From an uncultured Lachnospiraceae bacterium (GTDB lineage Bacteria; Bacillota; Clostridia; Lachnospirales; Lachnospiraceae), in contig CAMNOU010000002.1 in assembly GCA_946546945.1 (NCBI GenBank), positions 62,001-126,000 on the forward strand: 64,000 nt of DNA. The letters are read 5' to 3'. The notes below the pieces were generated by a model. The model ran no database searches. It was not told where the DNA came from and saw nothing but the letters and a program-made list of their open reading frames with translations. Made by a program: the position numbers and the translations under genes. Below are positions 52,967 to 61,309 of the stretch, in pieces. How positions within the stretch are numbered: position 1 is the stretch's first letter; every line of letters starts with the position of its first letter.

Positions 52967-53035
52967 CCCCCGCCCGGGATTCTGCAGGCTGCTTACATGC
53001 AAGCATGACGCAACCGGCAGAATCCCGGGCGGGGG
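52967..53035. repeat. Perfect 19-bp inverted repeat
   Basis: CCCCCGCCCGGGATTCTGC and GCAGAATCCCGGGCGGGGG are exact complements around a 31-nt loop that itself holds a small GCTT/AAGC-type hairpin. It lies 22 bp beyond the stop of the minus-strand TPM gene, but no T run follows on either strand, so it is not an ordinary terminator. Confidence 0.85.
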
Positions 53036-53057
53036 CCGTGAAGAGGAAGACTCGGTT

Positions 53058-53843
53058 TTAAAAACTGTGGCCGCCGCCTCCTCCTGAGGAGCCTCCGCCA
53101 CCGCCGCCGCCACCGAAGGAACCGCCTCCGCCTCCGCCGGAGGAGTGTTCGATCGGGCTGTAGCGCTTGGTTTCATTTATGAAGTGAACGTCTGGCTGTG
53201 TGTACTGAAAGGAGGATTTTGCTGCATGGATCATCGGGCCGATGCCGGCACGGCGAAGCCGTGTTACGCTGTTGATCAGTATAAAATTAATCAGCAGTGC
53301 GATCAGAATTGCCAGCAGGGCGTTGCTGATGTATTTCATTGGCTGCGCGATTGCGTTTCCGCTTAAGATGGTGTAGATCTGAGCGTAGGCTTCGCTGGCG
53401 CAGCGGTAGTAGTCTCCATTGGACGCATACCGATATACATTGTCTGTGATGGTCTCCGCGCGGCTTTTGGTGACAATATCATACACTTCCCCGTCAGAGA
53501 AAATGTAGATTTTTCGGTTGTCCATGTCGATCAGGAACAGGGTGCCGCTTTCTTTTCCGAAGGTCTGATGGTAATAACTATCCGCAAAGGAAGGGGCTGT
53601 TGTGCTGTTCGTGTCAATGGATTTGAATGCAGCGTTTCCGAATTCCGTAATGTCATCCATGTCGGATACGAGGGCAGTTTCTTCGCTGTCAGTCAGCAGA
53701 TCCGCGTCGTCTTCGATCACAATACGGTACCCGGTATCCGCATTGGTATAGGCGGGATCCGCGGCAAAAGCAGACAGAGGCATACTGAAACAAACGATCA
53801 GCAGGGCTGTCAGAACAGGAATCCTGAGTTTATTTGTTTTCAT
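53058..53843 (-). CDS. TPM-domain membrane protein with Gly-rich tail
   Basis: A 261-residue exported protein. Signal peptide about 1-28 (MPLSAFAAD), TPM domain about 35-165 (DDADLLTDSEETALVSDMDDI, LFLIDMDNRKIYIFSDG), one membrane helix (about 172-193), and a C-terminus of glycine and serine runs ending GGGGHSF. YgcG-like proteins with this plan are common, and some are involved in membrane-complex assembly or repair. Its start lies inside the end of the zinc-ribbon gene, a 14-bp overlap, so the two probably function together. Confidence 0.85.
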   Translation of the reverse strand: MKTNKLRIPVLTALLIVCFSMPLSAFAADPAYTNADTGYRIVIEDDADLLTDSEETALVSDMDDITEFGNAAFKSIDTNSTTAPSFADSYYHQTFGKESGTLFLIDMDNRKIYIFSDGEVYDIVTKSRAETITDNVYRYASNGDYYRCASEAYAQIYTILSGNAIAQPMKYISNALLAILIALLINFILINSVTRLRRAGIGPMIHAAKSSFQYTQPDVHFINETKRYSPIEHSSGGGGGGSFGGGGGGGGSSGGGGGHSF

Positions 53844-55458
53844 ATTCTTCGCCTCCTCTCGTATTGAACTGCGGCAGGGGTCTTGTGGTCATCCGGTTAT
53901 GCATGCTCAGGATATCCCAGAAAGACCAGGCAACAAAAATCATGGATATGATTGCCGCTGCGTAATAGTACAGGTCGGAAACCGGAGCAAGCACGATGAT
54001 GGCCAGGGAAGCCGCGATGCCGGCGATGGGTTTCCAGAGCGTTTTCATTTTCTCTGAGAAAGGTGCCGGCTGGATGACTTTTTTTACTTTTCTGCGTTTG
54101 GTTCCCGATGGCTTGATCAGGCTTTTGATCAGGAAGAACATTCCCAGAATCGTGAGCATTCCGCCGAAAGGAATGTCAAACAGACCCTGCAGCACAAACA
54201 GGACGACAATGACTGCCACGACAATGAGCGTGCGCAGGGCACCGCCTTCAAAGGTGATCTGTGCGGGCTCTTTTTTCTTTGCAGTATCCCATGGATCCTG
54301 CAGAGACATGTAGCCCTTGTCATCAAGCTTGTTCTCAAAACAGTAAATAAGGTTCATCTGACGATTCGCCAGGATCATGCCGATCAGGCCGATGATAATC
54401 GTTATAATCAGGGCACGGCCCGGAGTGAGCGTCAGCAAAAGGTTGAGGAGCAGAAAGACCGGAACCGCAAGAAGCAGTGTGCCGAGGAACATTTTTTTGC
54501 GGTCCACCGGAAGATCGGCAGCCACTTTTCCGGTCTGTCCGTTGACTACTGCATAACTGACACGGTCCCCTTTTTTGTTGCGGCAGGCCAGAAACCAGAC
54601 CGGATACATGGCCAGCTTCGGCTTCCCCGCGTTCAGCTGCAGGGAGTTTGCGAGGGAATAGGTGTCTACTCCGTATTTCATGTACTCCCTGGACCGGGAG
54701 AGCTCACCGGCAGCATGAGAGGCGGCGATGTCTTTCGCGTCAGTCTGATAGACGGAGGCGGAAACATCATTGGTATCCGCGTAAAACCCGCTCAGAAATC
54801 CGGGCGCGAAGCGTTCGCTTTCATTGAATTCAAAGGGCGCGATCGCCTCGCTTAAGTTATCTGAAAAAGAGGAAGATCCGTCAAAGGAAAGGCCTTCATA
54901 GGATGCGTTGATATCGGAAGTCAGGCTGTAGTGGCGGGAAACAATATAATCCCCCCGCCGGTGCTGCGTCTTGCCTCTGGTTTTAAAAGCAGAGTTTTTG
55001 TTAAACGAATATACCCAGTAAGGCATATAGATGCCGCGGAAGTGCTCGATCTGCTCCTCCCGCTTCATGTCGGAAGGCGCATAGAGAGCCTTCTTTAAGG
55101 CAGACCGGTAGGCATGCAGACAGTCTTCCCTGGTTTTTTTGAAGGGGATGATATAGTCCGGGCGTTTCTCATGGCTGATCCGGCTGTTCAGCAGGACCGA
55201 GGAGCCGCAGAAACTGCAGAAGGTCGCTGCCGTATCGTCTGTGGTCAGAAGTTCGCCGCCGCACTGCGGGCAGGTCATCAGAGTCGCTTCATAAGTGTCA
55301 TCCGCGGTCTGTGCGGATTCATCTGCGTGGATCGCGTGTTCTGTATCGTAATCATGCGGATTGACCTTTGAGCCGCAGTGGCTGCACACCAGCTGCTGCT
55401 GCGCCGGATCAAAGCGCATATCTGAACCGCAATTGTCACATATGATCAAATGCTTCAC
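53830..55458 (-). CDS. Zinc-ribbon membrane protein of unknown function
   Basis: A 542-residue protein. Two N-terminal zinc ribbons (CDNCGSDM...CSHCGS and CPQCGGEL...CSFCGSS, about residues 8-86) are followed by a soluble region of ~230 residues that includes GIYMPYWVYSF. Membrane segments lie near 325-345, 350-365, 410-445 and 485-525. Similar proteins occur next to TPM-domain genes in Firmicutes, but their function is not known. AGAGGTG precedes the ATG. The overlap with the TPM gene makes a two-gene operon. Confidence 0.75.
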   Translation of the reverse strand: MKHLIICDNCGSDMRFDPAQQQLVCSHCGSKVNPHDYDTEHAIHADESAQTADDTYEATLMTCPQCGGELLTTDDTAATFCSFCGSSVLLNSRISHEKRPDYIIPFKKTREDCLHAYRSALKKALYAPSDMKREEQIEHFRGIYMPYWVYSFNKNSAFKTRGKTQHRRGDYIVSRHYSLTSDINASYEGLSFDGSSSFSDNLSEAIAPFEFNESERFAPGFLSGFYADTNDVSASVYQTDAKDIAASHAAGELSRSREYMKYGVDTYSLANSLQLNAGKPKLAMYPVWFLACRNKKGDRVSYAVVNGQTGKVAADLPVDRKKMFLGTLLLAVPVFLLLNLLLTLTPGRALIITIIIGLIGMILANRQMNLIYCFENKLDDKGYMSLQDPWDTAKKKEPAQITFEGGALRTLIVVAVIVVLFVLQGLFDIPFGGMLTILGMFFLIKSLIKPSGTKRRKVKKVIQPAPFSEKMKTLWKPIAGIAASLAIIVLAPVSDLYYYAAAIISMIFVAWSFWDILSMHNRMTTRPLPQFNTRGGEEYENK

Positions 55459-55497
55459 CTCTTTCTTATGGTGCAGTTCTAAATCAGTTTCATGTCT

Positions 55498-55526
55498 ATT
55501 CTATTACAGATTGACGGTAAAACCAA
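55498..55526 (-). promoter_or_regulatory. Promoter of the zinc-ribbon/TPM operon
   Basis: On the minus strand TTGGTT and TAGAAT are separated by 17 bp, about 40 bp upstream of the start codon. Confidence 0.6.
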
Positions 55527-55537
55527 CAAAAACTTTG

Positions 55538-55566
55538 TGGAATTCTGTTTTTGGAGCGTGTATAAT
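55538..55566 (+). promoter_or_regulatory. Candidate promoter of the CbiT-like gene
   Basis: TATAAT at 55561 is a perfect -10, while the -35 (TGGAAT, 17 bp upstream) is weak. The gene starts 58 bp downstream with GGAGG. Confidence 0.55.
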
Positions 55567-55624
55567 AAGATACAAAAGCAGCGGGGGACGGCCCCCCGGT
55601 TGAAAAGATGGAGGAAAAATCAGA

Positions 55625-56539
55625 ATGGAACAGCAGCTTTTTACAAATGAAATCATCCTGTCCTGGCTTCAGTATTTCGCGAAAAACACACCCATCGATC
55701 TGGAAAAGGTAAAGATGCTGGATATTACCAGAAAGAACAAAAATGTCATCCCGACCGTCGAGTCGCACCGGGCGGTCCTTGTTTTTACGGAGGCAGGCAA
55801 TCCGGATATTTTTTACCGCATGTGGAATGCCGGGCTGGGCGACTGCGAGGTTTGGTATAACGAGGGATCTGAGCCGGCCGGTGAAGTTCTGCATGATAAG
55901 GTCAGCAACATGATCAACCGGGGAATTAATGCTTCGGCGGGGATGCTGATCGTGAATCAGAATGCCAGAAATACATACAAAATCGGAATGGACAATCACA
56001 ATTTCCGCCGCGGATCCATTCACTATGTCGGCAGCGAGATCCGTTCTGTCATCCTGAACAAAATGCAGGTGGGCAGACAGGATGACATTGTTGTGATCAG
56101 CGGAGAGAGTATTGCGGTCGAGGCGGCCATTATAGCGATTGAAGGTTCTGTCACAGCGGTGGAATACAATCAGGATGACCGGGCCACGATGGAGGACAAC
56201 ATCGACCATTTCGGTCTGCACAATATCCGCGTGATCGATCATGTGGATGAAGCGTCGATGAAAGACTGCCCCGTTCCCTCACTGGTATTCCTGGTGGCTT
56301 CCGCCAGCATGGAGCAGGAACTGGCCCTGCTGACAAAGATCAATCCGAAAATCAGTGTTGTAGTCTATACGCTGGATTTTGGCGTTGCTGCGGGAATCGG
56401 AACTGTTTTTGAAAAATACGGAATCCGGGACACGGAAGTGATCCAGATTTCCGTGTCCAGACTGAATGCAAAGAATTCCTTTGAACAGGAGCCGGCCCCC
56501 TGGATCATCACCGGTAAGGCTGAGGCGCTCCTGAATTGA
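55625..56539 (+). CDS. CbiT-like methyltransferase-fold protein
   Basis: A 304-residue protein. The second half (about 125-225) resembles precorrin-6B methyltransferases of the CbiT group: VGSEIRSVILNKMQVGRQDDIVVISGES stands where they have the VR...L.L.pgd..wDiGaG segment, and VTAVEYNQDDRATMEDNIDHFG matches the E-x-D adenosine-binding region. The usual GxGxG loop is replaced by SGESIAVEA, so SAM binding is doubtful. The N-terminal ~120 residues are not recognised. No cobalamin genes are nearby. It sits directly upstream of pta. Confidence 0.55.
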   Translation: MEQQLFTNEIILSWLQYFAKNTPIDLEKVKMLDITRKNKNVIPTVESHRAVLVFTEAGNPDIFYRMWNAGLGDCEVWYNEGSEPAGEVLHDKVSNMINRGINASAGMLIVNQNARNTYKIGMDNHNFRRGSIHYVGSEIRSVILNKMQVGRQDDIVVISGESIAVEAAIIAIEGSVTAVEYNQDDRATMEDNIDHFGLHNIRVIDHVDEASMKDCPVPSLVFLVASASMEQELALLTKINPKISVVVYTLDFGVAAGIGTVFEKYGIRDTEVIQISVSRLNAKNSFEQEPAPWIITGKAEALLN

Positions 56540-56572
56540 AATAAGGTATTGAATTTTGATTGAAATAAGGTA
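56535..56572 (+). repeat. 14-bp direct repeat around the pta promoter
   Basis: ATTGAAATAAGGTA occurs at 56535 and 56559, 24 bp apart. The second copy abuts the -10 box. The spacing of about two helical turns would suit a dimeric regulator. Confidence 0.6.
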
Positions 56573-56576
56573 CAAT
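56549..56576 (+). promoter_or_regulatory. pta promoter
   Basis: TTGAAT and TACAAT are 16 bp apart, about 40 bp upstream of the pta start codon. Confidence 0.65.
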
Positions 56577-56617
56577 AGAAGTACAGATTATTATATTTTA
56601 TGGAGGTATCTGGACCA

Positions 56618-57592
56618 ATGTTTAACAAATTAATACAGAAATTAAAAGATGATCCGAAGACCATCGTTTTCACAGAGGGAAGCGATCCCCGTATCCTGGA
56701 GGCTTCTTCCCGTCTTCTGAGCGGAAGTTTTCTGAAACCGATTCTGGTCGGAAATGTTGATGAAGTAAAGAAAGCTGCCGAAGAGACCGGCTACAACATC
56801 AACGGCGCAGAGATTATCGATCCGCTGAATTATGACAAGATGGATGAGATGGTTGACGCCATGGTGGAACTGCGCAAGGGCAAAATGACACCGGAACAGT
56901 GCCGCGAAGCTCTTTCAAAGGGCAATTACTTCGGAACCATGCTTGTAAAAATGGGCGTTGCTGACTGCCTGCTCGGCGGAGCAACCTATTCTACCGCAGA
57001 TACCGTTCGTCCGGCTCTTCAGCTGATCAAGACAAAACCGGGCAACAAGATCGTATCTTCCTGCTTTATCCTGGTTCGTCCGGCTGCTACGGGAGAGAAC
57101 GAAGTACTTGCGATGGGTGACTGCGCGATCAACATCAAACCGACAGAGGATGATCTGGTTGAGATTGCTGTTGAGACAGCAAAATGCGCTAAGATTTTCG
57201 GTATCGATCCGAAGGTCGCATTCTTAAGCTACTCTACACTCGGCTCCGGAAAGGGCGAGGATGTGGACAAGATGCACAATGCCTGCGCAAAGGCAAAAGA
57301 GGCTGCGCCTGATCTGGATATCGATGGCGAGCTTCAGTTTGACGCTGCGGTATCTCCTTCCGTTGCAAGAACAAAATGCCCGGAGTCCAAGGTGGCAGGT
57401 CATGCGAACACCTTCATTTTCCCGGATATCAATGCCGGCAACATCGGCTATAAGATCGCACAGCGTCTCGGCGGATTTGATGCTTATGGCCCGATCCTTC
57501 TGGGTCTGAATGCACCGATCAACGATCTGTCCAGAGGATGCAATGCTCTGGAAGTTTATTCCATGGCAATCATCACAGCTGCATTAAGCTGA
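56618..57592 (+). CDS. pta: Phosphate acetyltransferase
   Basis: A 324-residue short-form Pta, the length of the Bacillus enzyme, converting acetyl-CoA and phosphate to acetyl phosphate and CoA in acetate fermentation. FTEGSDPRILEAS, KGKMTPEQCREALS, GATYSTADTVRPALQ, LSYSTLGSGKGEDVDK and GPILLGLNAPINDLSRG are family landmarks. The start is MFNKLIQKLK with TGGAGG 11 nt upstream; the track begins 6 codons earlier within the ribosome site. Codon use looks more biased than in its neighbours, as expected for a highly expressed gene. No ackA follows. Confidence 0.96.
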   Translation: MFNKLIQKLKDDPKTIVFTEGSDPRILEASSRLLSGSFLKPILVGNVDEVKKAAEETGYNINGAEIIDPLNYDKMDEMVDAMVELRKGKMTPEQCREALSKGNYFGTMLVKMGVADCLLGGATYSTADTVRPALQLIKTKPGNKIVSSCFILVRPAATGENEVLAMGDCAINIKPTEDDLVEIAVETAKCAKIFGIDPKVAFLSYSTLGSGKGEDVDKMHNACAKAKEAAPDLDIDGELQFDAAVSPSVARTKCPESKVAGHANTFIFPDINAGNIGYKIAQRLGGFDAYGPILLGLNAPINDLSRGCNALEVYSMAIITAALS

Positions 57593-57601
57593 AACGATTA
57601 A

Positions 57602-57630
57602 AACGGCAGGGGACTGGTTCCCCTGCCGTT
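57602..57630. terminator. Bidirectional terminator between pta and flavodoxin gene
   Basis: AACGGCAGGGGA pairs with TCCCCTGCCGTT around a 5-nt loop, with T-rich sequence on each side. It touches the flavodoxin stop codon. Confidence 0.85.
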
Positions 57631-58060
57631 ATTTTGGTTCCTGCATCCATTTCCGGGCAAAGGCCCGTGCATTTTCCACATCTTCTTCATTGGGATGCCC
57701 TTTTGCGATGATCTTAAAACTTCCCTTGCACAGAAAAGTCTCCGTTTCCGCTAAGAAGCCCTTCTCTTCAAGGATCTTGCGGATCTTTTTGCATGGATCT
57801 CCCATGGCGGCTGTGCCGAAGAGAATGATTTTACCGACATTTCTGCGGTCCAGGCGTGTGATAAAGCCTTTGATACTGTCGTCAATCTTGCCGCCGTAGA
57901 GTGCGCCGCCTAAAAAGAGTGTGTCCGTATAGCCGCGCACGCGCTCTGATGTGGGCACTGCCTCACATCCCAGTTCCTGTGCGATGGCCTGTGCGATCTG
58001 CTTTGTGTGCCCGCCTCTGGAATAATAGCGGACCCCGAATCTGTATTTGATCTGTTCCAT
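57629..58060 (-). CDS. Flavodoxin-domain protein
   Basis: A 143-residue flavodoxin-like protein. YYSRGGHTKQIAQAIAQELG is the FMN phosphate-binding loop near residue 12, and FLGGALYGGKID and LFGTAAMGDP are the other two FMN-contact loops. It should carry electrons or serve as an oxidoreductase subunit. GGAGGATGCT precedes the ATG. It is 37 bp downstream of the dehydratase-activator gene on the same strand, so it may supply electrons to that ATP-driven system, which is inferred from position. Confidence 0.85.
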   Translation of the reverse strand: MEQIKYRFGVRYYSRGGHTKQIAQAIAQELGCEAVPTSERVRGYTDTLFLGGALYGGKIDDSIKGFITRLDRRNVGKIILFGTAAMGDPCKKIRKILEEKGFLAETETFLCKGSFKIIAKGHPNEEDVENARAFARKWMQEPK

Positions 58061-58097
58061 AGCATCCTCCTTGATGATCTCTGCGCTTCCGCAGACC

Positions 58098-59903
58098 TTA
58101 TCTTCCTTCCAGCCCGAACAGGGCCGCGCCGAGCGCGCCCACGATTTCGGGTTCTTCGTAGATGTAGAGCGGGGATTTCAGTTTTTCCTCCAGCACTTTG
58201 ACGACGCCCGGATTTTTTGCGACTCCGCCCGTCATCATATATCCTTTTTCCAGACCGACTCTCTTTAACAGGGAGATGGCTTTTCCGGCAATCGCATTGT
58301 GAATCCCGCGCGCAATGTCCGCTGCATCTTTATTCTGCGCGATCAGAGAGATGACCTCTGATTCTGCAAAAACGGAGCACATGCTGCTGATTTCGATGGT
58401 CTCTTTCGCCTGCAGGGAGAGAGGGCCCAGTTCATCGATGCCGATCTCGAGAGTCCTTGCCATCATTTCGAGAAAGCGTCCGGTTCCGGCCGCGCATTTG
58501 TCATTCATGACAAAGTCGGTCACATCCCCCCGCTCGTTCAGGCGGATCGCTTTGCTGTCCTGCCCTCCGATGTCCAGGATGGTCCTTACAGAAGGATTCA
58601 GAAAATGCGCTCCCTTTCCGTGACAGCTGATTTCGGTTACATTTTTGTCCGCAAAAGGGATGCTGACACGGCCGTATCCTGTCGATACGATCAGTGCCAG
58701 GTCTTCCCGCTTCAGGCCGGAACGCTGCAGAATCTCTTCCAGAATGCGGTCTGCGCTTTCCCTGCTCTTCGCTCCGGTCCGGATCACCGCGGAGGAAATA
58801 ATTTCTTTTTTCTCATTGATAATGACTGCGTTGGTCGAGGTGGACCCGCTGTCGATTCCCATTATATACATGTGTGTGTTTCCTTTATCAGATCGTGATG
58901 CAAAAAAACCGGAATCCTGCCGGATGTCCTGCATGGTCAGCCGGTTTTGAGAAGCAGAACCGGCGTCGGGGCAGGCGGCGCATCCTGCCTGCGGCGTGTG
59001 CATCCCCGTCTTAGCGGGCGGTTTCTGTGTGCGCAAAGATTCCAGAAAAGCCTCGACCCTGGTAAGGATCTGGCCGGCGCATTGATCGGTCGCATCCGTT
59101 TCCAGCTTGACGATAGGGAGGATCCCGGCCTCTTTGAAAGCAGTATATTCATAGGCATAGATATCACAGAATTTGACAGTGTGGTAAATGATGCCGTCCA
59201 GATCTTTCGCGGCTCCTTCGAGAAGGACCTTCCGGTCTTTCGCATCCCCCATGCGCATGCAGGGAATCTGCTGAAGGAGACTTTTTGCATAGCTTTGCAG
59301 GGGGTCCTTTTCGTCGACAGCATATTCCCGCGTGATGCCGGTACAGGTCAGATCCAGCGCGATTTTCGCGCCGTGCGATTCAATGAGCTGCTTGATGGCA
59401 GATCCGGGCCGGGCACCCGCAAGGCAGATCTTCAGGTCCGCATCTGCGGAGGGGAGAAGCTTTTTCTCCAGAAGTTCCTGTTTCCTTTTTTGCATTTCGA
59501 ATTCCCGGCGGCACATGTCTGTCAGCTTTTCTTCGGAAAAGCTTTTCCCTGAAAAGCGCTCATAGGCCGAGATCAGCTTCCGGATCTGTCCGGCATAGAA
59601 GGAGACGGTGAAATCATTGACTTTGCGGGGCAGATCCATCATGAAGAAAAATTTTTCGGGATAGCGGTGCCGCAGAGTATCATATAAACGCCGGGAACTG
59701 TCGCAGCATGTTGTAAAGAGCATGCCTTCATAGTTCCCGTTTTCAAATTCTTCCAGAACCGCCTTCACAAAGGAGCACAGGTTCGGATGCATGAGTGTGT
59801 CTGCCCTGGTGAAATTGGTCACATGCGGCTCCATCATGATGACGGGCGTCCCGCAGGCCTCCAGAATCTCGATCGGGGCATATTTGCACATGTAGGTAAT
59901 CAT
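58098..59903 (-). CDS. 2-Hydroxyacyl-CoA dehydratase-like component fused to its ATPase activator
   Basis: A 601-residue fusion. Residues ~1-300 belong to the HgdB/YjiM-like dehydratase or double-cubane protein family (FTTCCDSSRRLYD, LAGARPGSAIKQLIE, IYHTVKFCDIYAYEY with potential cluster cysteines). A cysteine-containing linker follows (CAACPDAG). From Met345 there is a BadF/HgdC-type ATPase activator: GIDSGSTSTNAVI, DIGGQDSKAI, and the [4Fe-4S] cysteines in DKCAAGTGRFLE and SSMCSVFAES. Activators are usually separate proteins. AAAGGA lies 9 nt before the Met345 codon, so the activator may also be made alone. The start overlaps the upstream gene by ATGA. Confidence 0.85.
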   Translation of the reverse strand: MITYMCKYAPIEILEACGTPVIMMEPHVTNFTRADTLMHPNLCSFVKAVLEEFENGNYEGMLFTTCCDSSRRLYDTLRHRYPEKFFFMMDLPRKVNDFTVSFYAGQIRKLISAYERFSGKSFSEEKLTDMCRREFEMQKRKQELLEKKLLPSADADLKICLAGARPGSAIKQLIESHGAKIALDLTCTGITREYAVDEKDPLQSYAKSLLQQIPCMRMGDAKDRKVLLEGAAKDLDGIIYHTVKFCDIYAYEYTAFKEAGILPIVKLETDATDQCAGQILTRVEAFLESLRTQKPPAKTGMHTPQAGCAACPDAGSASQNRLTMQDIRQDSGFFASRSDKGNTHMYIMGIDSGSTSTNAVIINEKKEIISSAVIRTGAKSRESADRILEEILQRSGLKREDLALIVSTGYGRVSIPFADKNVTEISCHGKGAHFLNPSVRTILDIGGQDSKAIRLNERGDVTDFVMNDKCAAGTGRFLEMMARTLEIGIDELGPLSLQAKETIEISSMCSVFAESEVISLIAQNKDAADIARGIHNAIAGKAISLLKRVGLEKGYMMTGGVAKNPGVVKVLEEKLKSPLYIYEEPEIVGALGAALFGLEGR

Positions 59904-61177
59904 AGGCTGTTCTCCTTTTTCTGACGGATGATTTCCAGAAAAGCCTCAAAACGGGTTCGGATCTGCCCGTCATGGCTGTTGCGTCTGTCCATGCCGTCTC
60001 CGTCCAGAATCAGGAAGGGCATATCGATCTGCTGCATTTTCTCCTTTAAAAGCATCGCTCCGCCGGAGGATTGCTTGCAGCCCCAGTGGCAGAAATTGAT
60101 GACGCCGTCTGGGCAGATGTCCTGCGCGATTTTCTGAACGAGCGAAGCCTTGCGCTCATAGGAACCGTTATAGATATTGCAGAGCATTTTCCTGGCAAGC
60201 GCAGAAAACGGATGACTGACATCCAGTTTTTCCCGGTAATCCAGACTCAGATCCAGGCCCTGGATCTGATATTTGTCACTGGTGTTAAAATAACTTCTCA
60301 GTGTTTCCTGATAGTAAGGAAGCAGGTGCACCCAGAAGACGTTGATTCCGTCAAATTCAGGCGCTTCCCGCACTTCTTTTTCCATCTGCTGATAAAAATG
60401 CAGGATCTGCGGTGTGCCGATATTCAGATGATTGGCGAACAGAAGAAACATCTGCAGTGTCAGCGTACTGGTGTATGCTTTGGTGCGCATCATTTTCAGA
60501 GTGCGCTCGTAGCTTGCCTTTGATTCGTTTTCCCGCTCCAGAGCCTCCTGCAGCTTTGCGGGATCCAGTTTTTTATGAAAGGTGTCTTCCAGTGCCGCGG
60601 TCAGCTCTTCCAGCTGGCTGACCACATAGGCTTCCGCTTCCGGGGACCAGGCATCCGGTATGTCCAGCAGGACAAAAGGGATCCGGTGCCGTTCGGAAAG
60701 GTGACGGAAGGTATTGATATTTCCGTCGCATATGCAGGAAGTGGTCACGGAAAAAGCGGCCGGAGGGATGACGCCGCTGTCCACGGCTCCGATAAAATTC
60801 TTGTGATAGGAGCAGAGCGTGGGCGCAATGCCCTCGTTTTCCGCATAGTCCAGAAAGTAATTCTCGATGGTAAAGCCTGACAGAAAGGAAGACAGGCATT
60901 CAATGGAGAGGGTATGGACATCAAAACACTGCAGGATCTCGACCGGCGCGAAGATGTTCGCCCATACCGTCCTGTCCGGGCGGCGGAGCGCTTCCAGGAC
61001 TTCCCTGACGGCATAGGTATTCAGATAACGGTAGGCAGCCGGCAGATTCCGGTCGGCCAGGTGACGTGTCCGGAAAAGCTCCAGCGCAAGACCGGTCCGG
61101 ATCATCCGGAACGCGGCGGCCGGGTGGTCCGGAGCATATTTCTTGATTATATTTCCATAGGTTTGAATGGCGCCCAT
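59900..61177 (-). CDS. 2-Hydroxyacyl-CoA dehydratase-like (HgdB/YjiM family) subunit
   Basis: A 425-residue partner of the fused gene downstream. FAPVEILQCFDVHTLS near residue 75, TTSCICDGNINTF near 145 and CHWGCKQSSGGAMLLKE near 358 are the family's cysteine-bearing blocks, which bind iron-sulfur clusters. It is either a dehydratase subunit for a 2-hydroxyacyl-CoA or a double-cubane cluster protein of the YjiM type. No CoA-transferase, dehydrogenase or other fermentation gene is adjacent, which favours the second. It is first in a three-gene operon with the activator fusion and a flavodoxin. Confidence 0.82.
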   Translation of the reverse strand: MGAIQTYGNIIKKYAPDHPAAAFRMIRTGLALELFRTRHLADRNLPAAYRYLNTYAVREVLEALRRPDRTVWANIFAPVEILQCFDVHTLSIECLSSFLSGFTIENYFLDYAENEGIAPTLCSYHKNFIGAVDSGVIPPAAFSVTTSCICDGNINTFRHLSERHRIPFVLLDIPDAWSPEAEAYVVSQLEELTAALEDTFHKKLDPAKLQEALERENESKASYERTLKMMRTKAYTSTLTLQMFLLFANHLNIGTPQILHFYQQMEKEVREAPEFDGINVFWVHLLPYYQETLRSYFNTSDKYQIQGLDLSLDYREKLDVSHPFSALARKMLCNIYNGSYERKASLVQKIAQDICPDGVINFCHWGCKQSSGGAMLLKEKMQQIDMPFLILDGDGMDRRNSHDGQIRTRFEAFLEIIRQKKENSL

Positions 61178-61213
61178 GCGTATTTCCCTTTCCCTTTGAG
61201 TTCATAGAAAAAT

Positions 61214-61242
61214 ATAATACCATAGTTTTATAAAAATTTAAA
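61214..61242 (-). promoter_or_regulatory. Promoter of the dehydratase-like operon
   Basis: On the minus strand TTTAAA and TATTAT are 17 bp apart, with TGG directly before the -10 (extended -10). The start codon is about 37 bp downstream. Confidence 0.65.
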
Positions 61243-61261
61243 TGTTTTCCCTCAGATTCTA

Positions 61262-61270
61262 TGGTAAAAT
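61262..61270 (+). promoter_or_regulatory. Extended -10 promoter of the coiled-coil gene
   Basis: TGGTAAAAT is an extended -10 with no clear -35. It is divergent from the dehydratase promoter, with 40 bp to the next start codon. Confidence 0.5.
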
Positions 61271-61309
61271 AGGAACCTGAAAGAAATAAGTATATAGAAG
61301 GAGACCGAT

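Noticed and set aside
52580-53176. 198-residue minus-strand ORF across the 114-bp repeats
   Set aside because: It exists only because the repeat length is a multiple of three. It has no ribosome site, has repetitive Pro/Arg/Phe composition, overlaps the TPM gene and the palindrome, and resembles no protein family.
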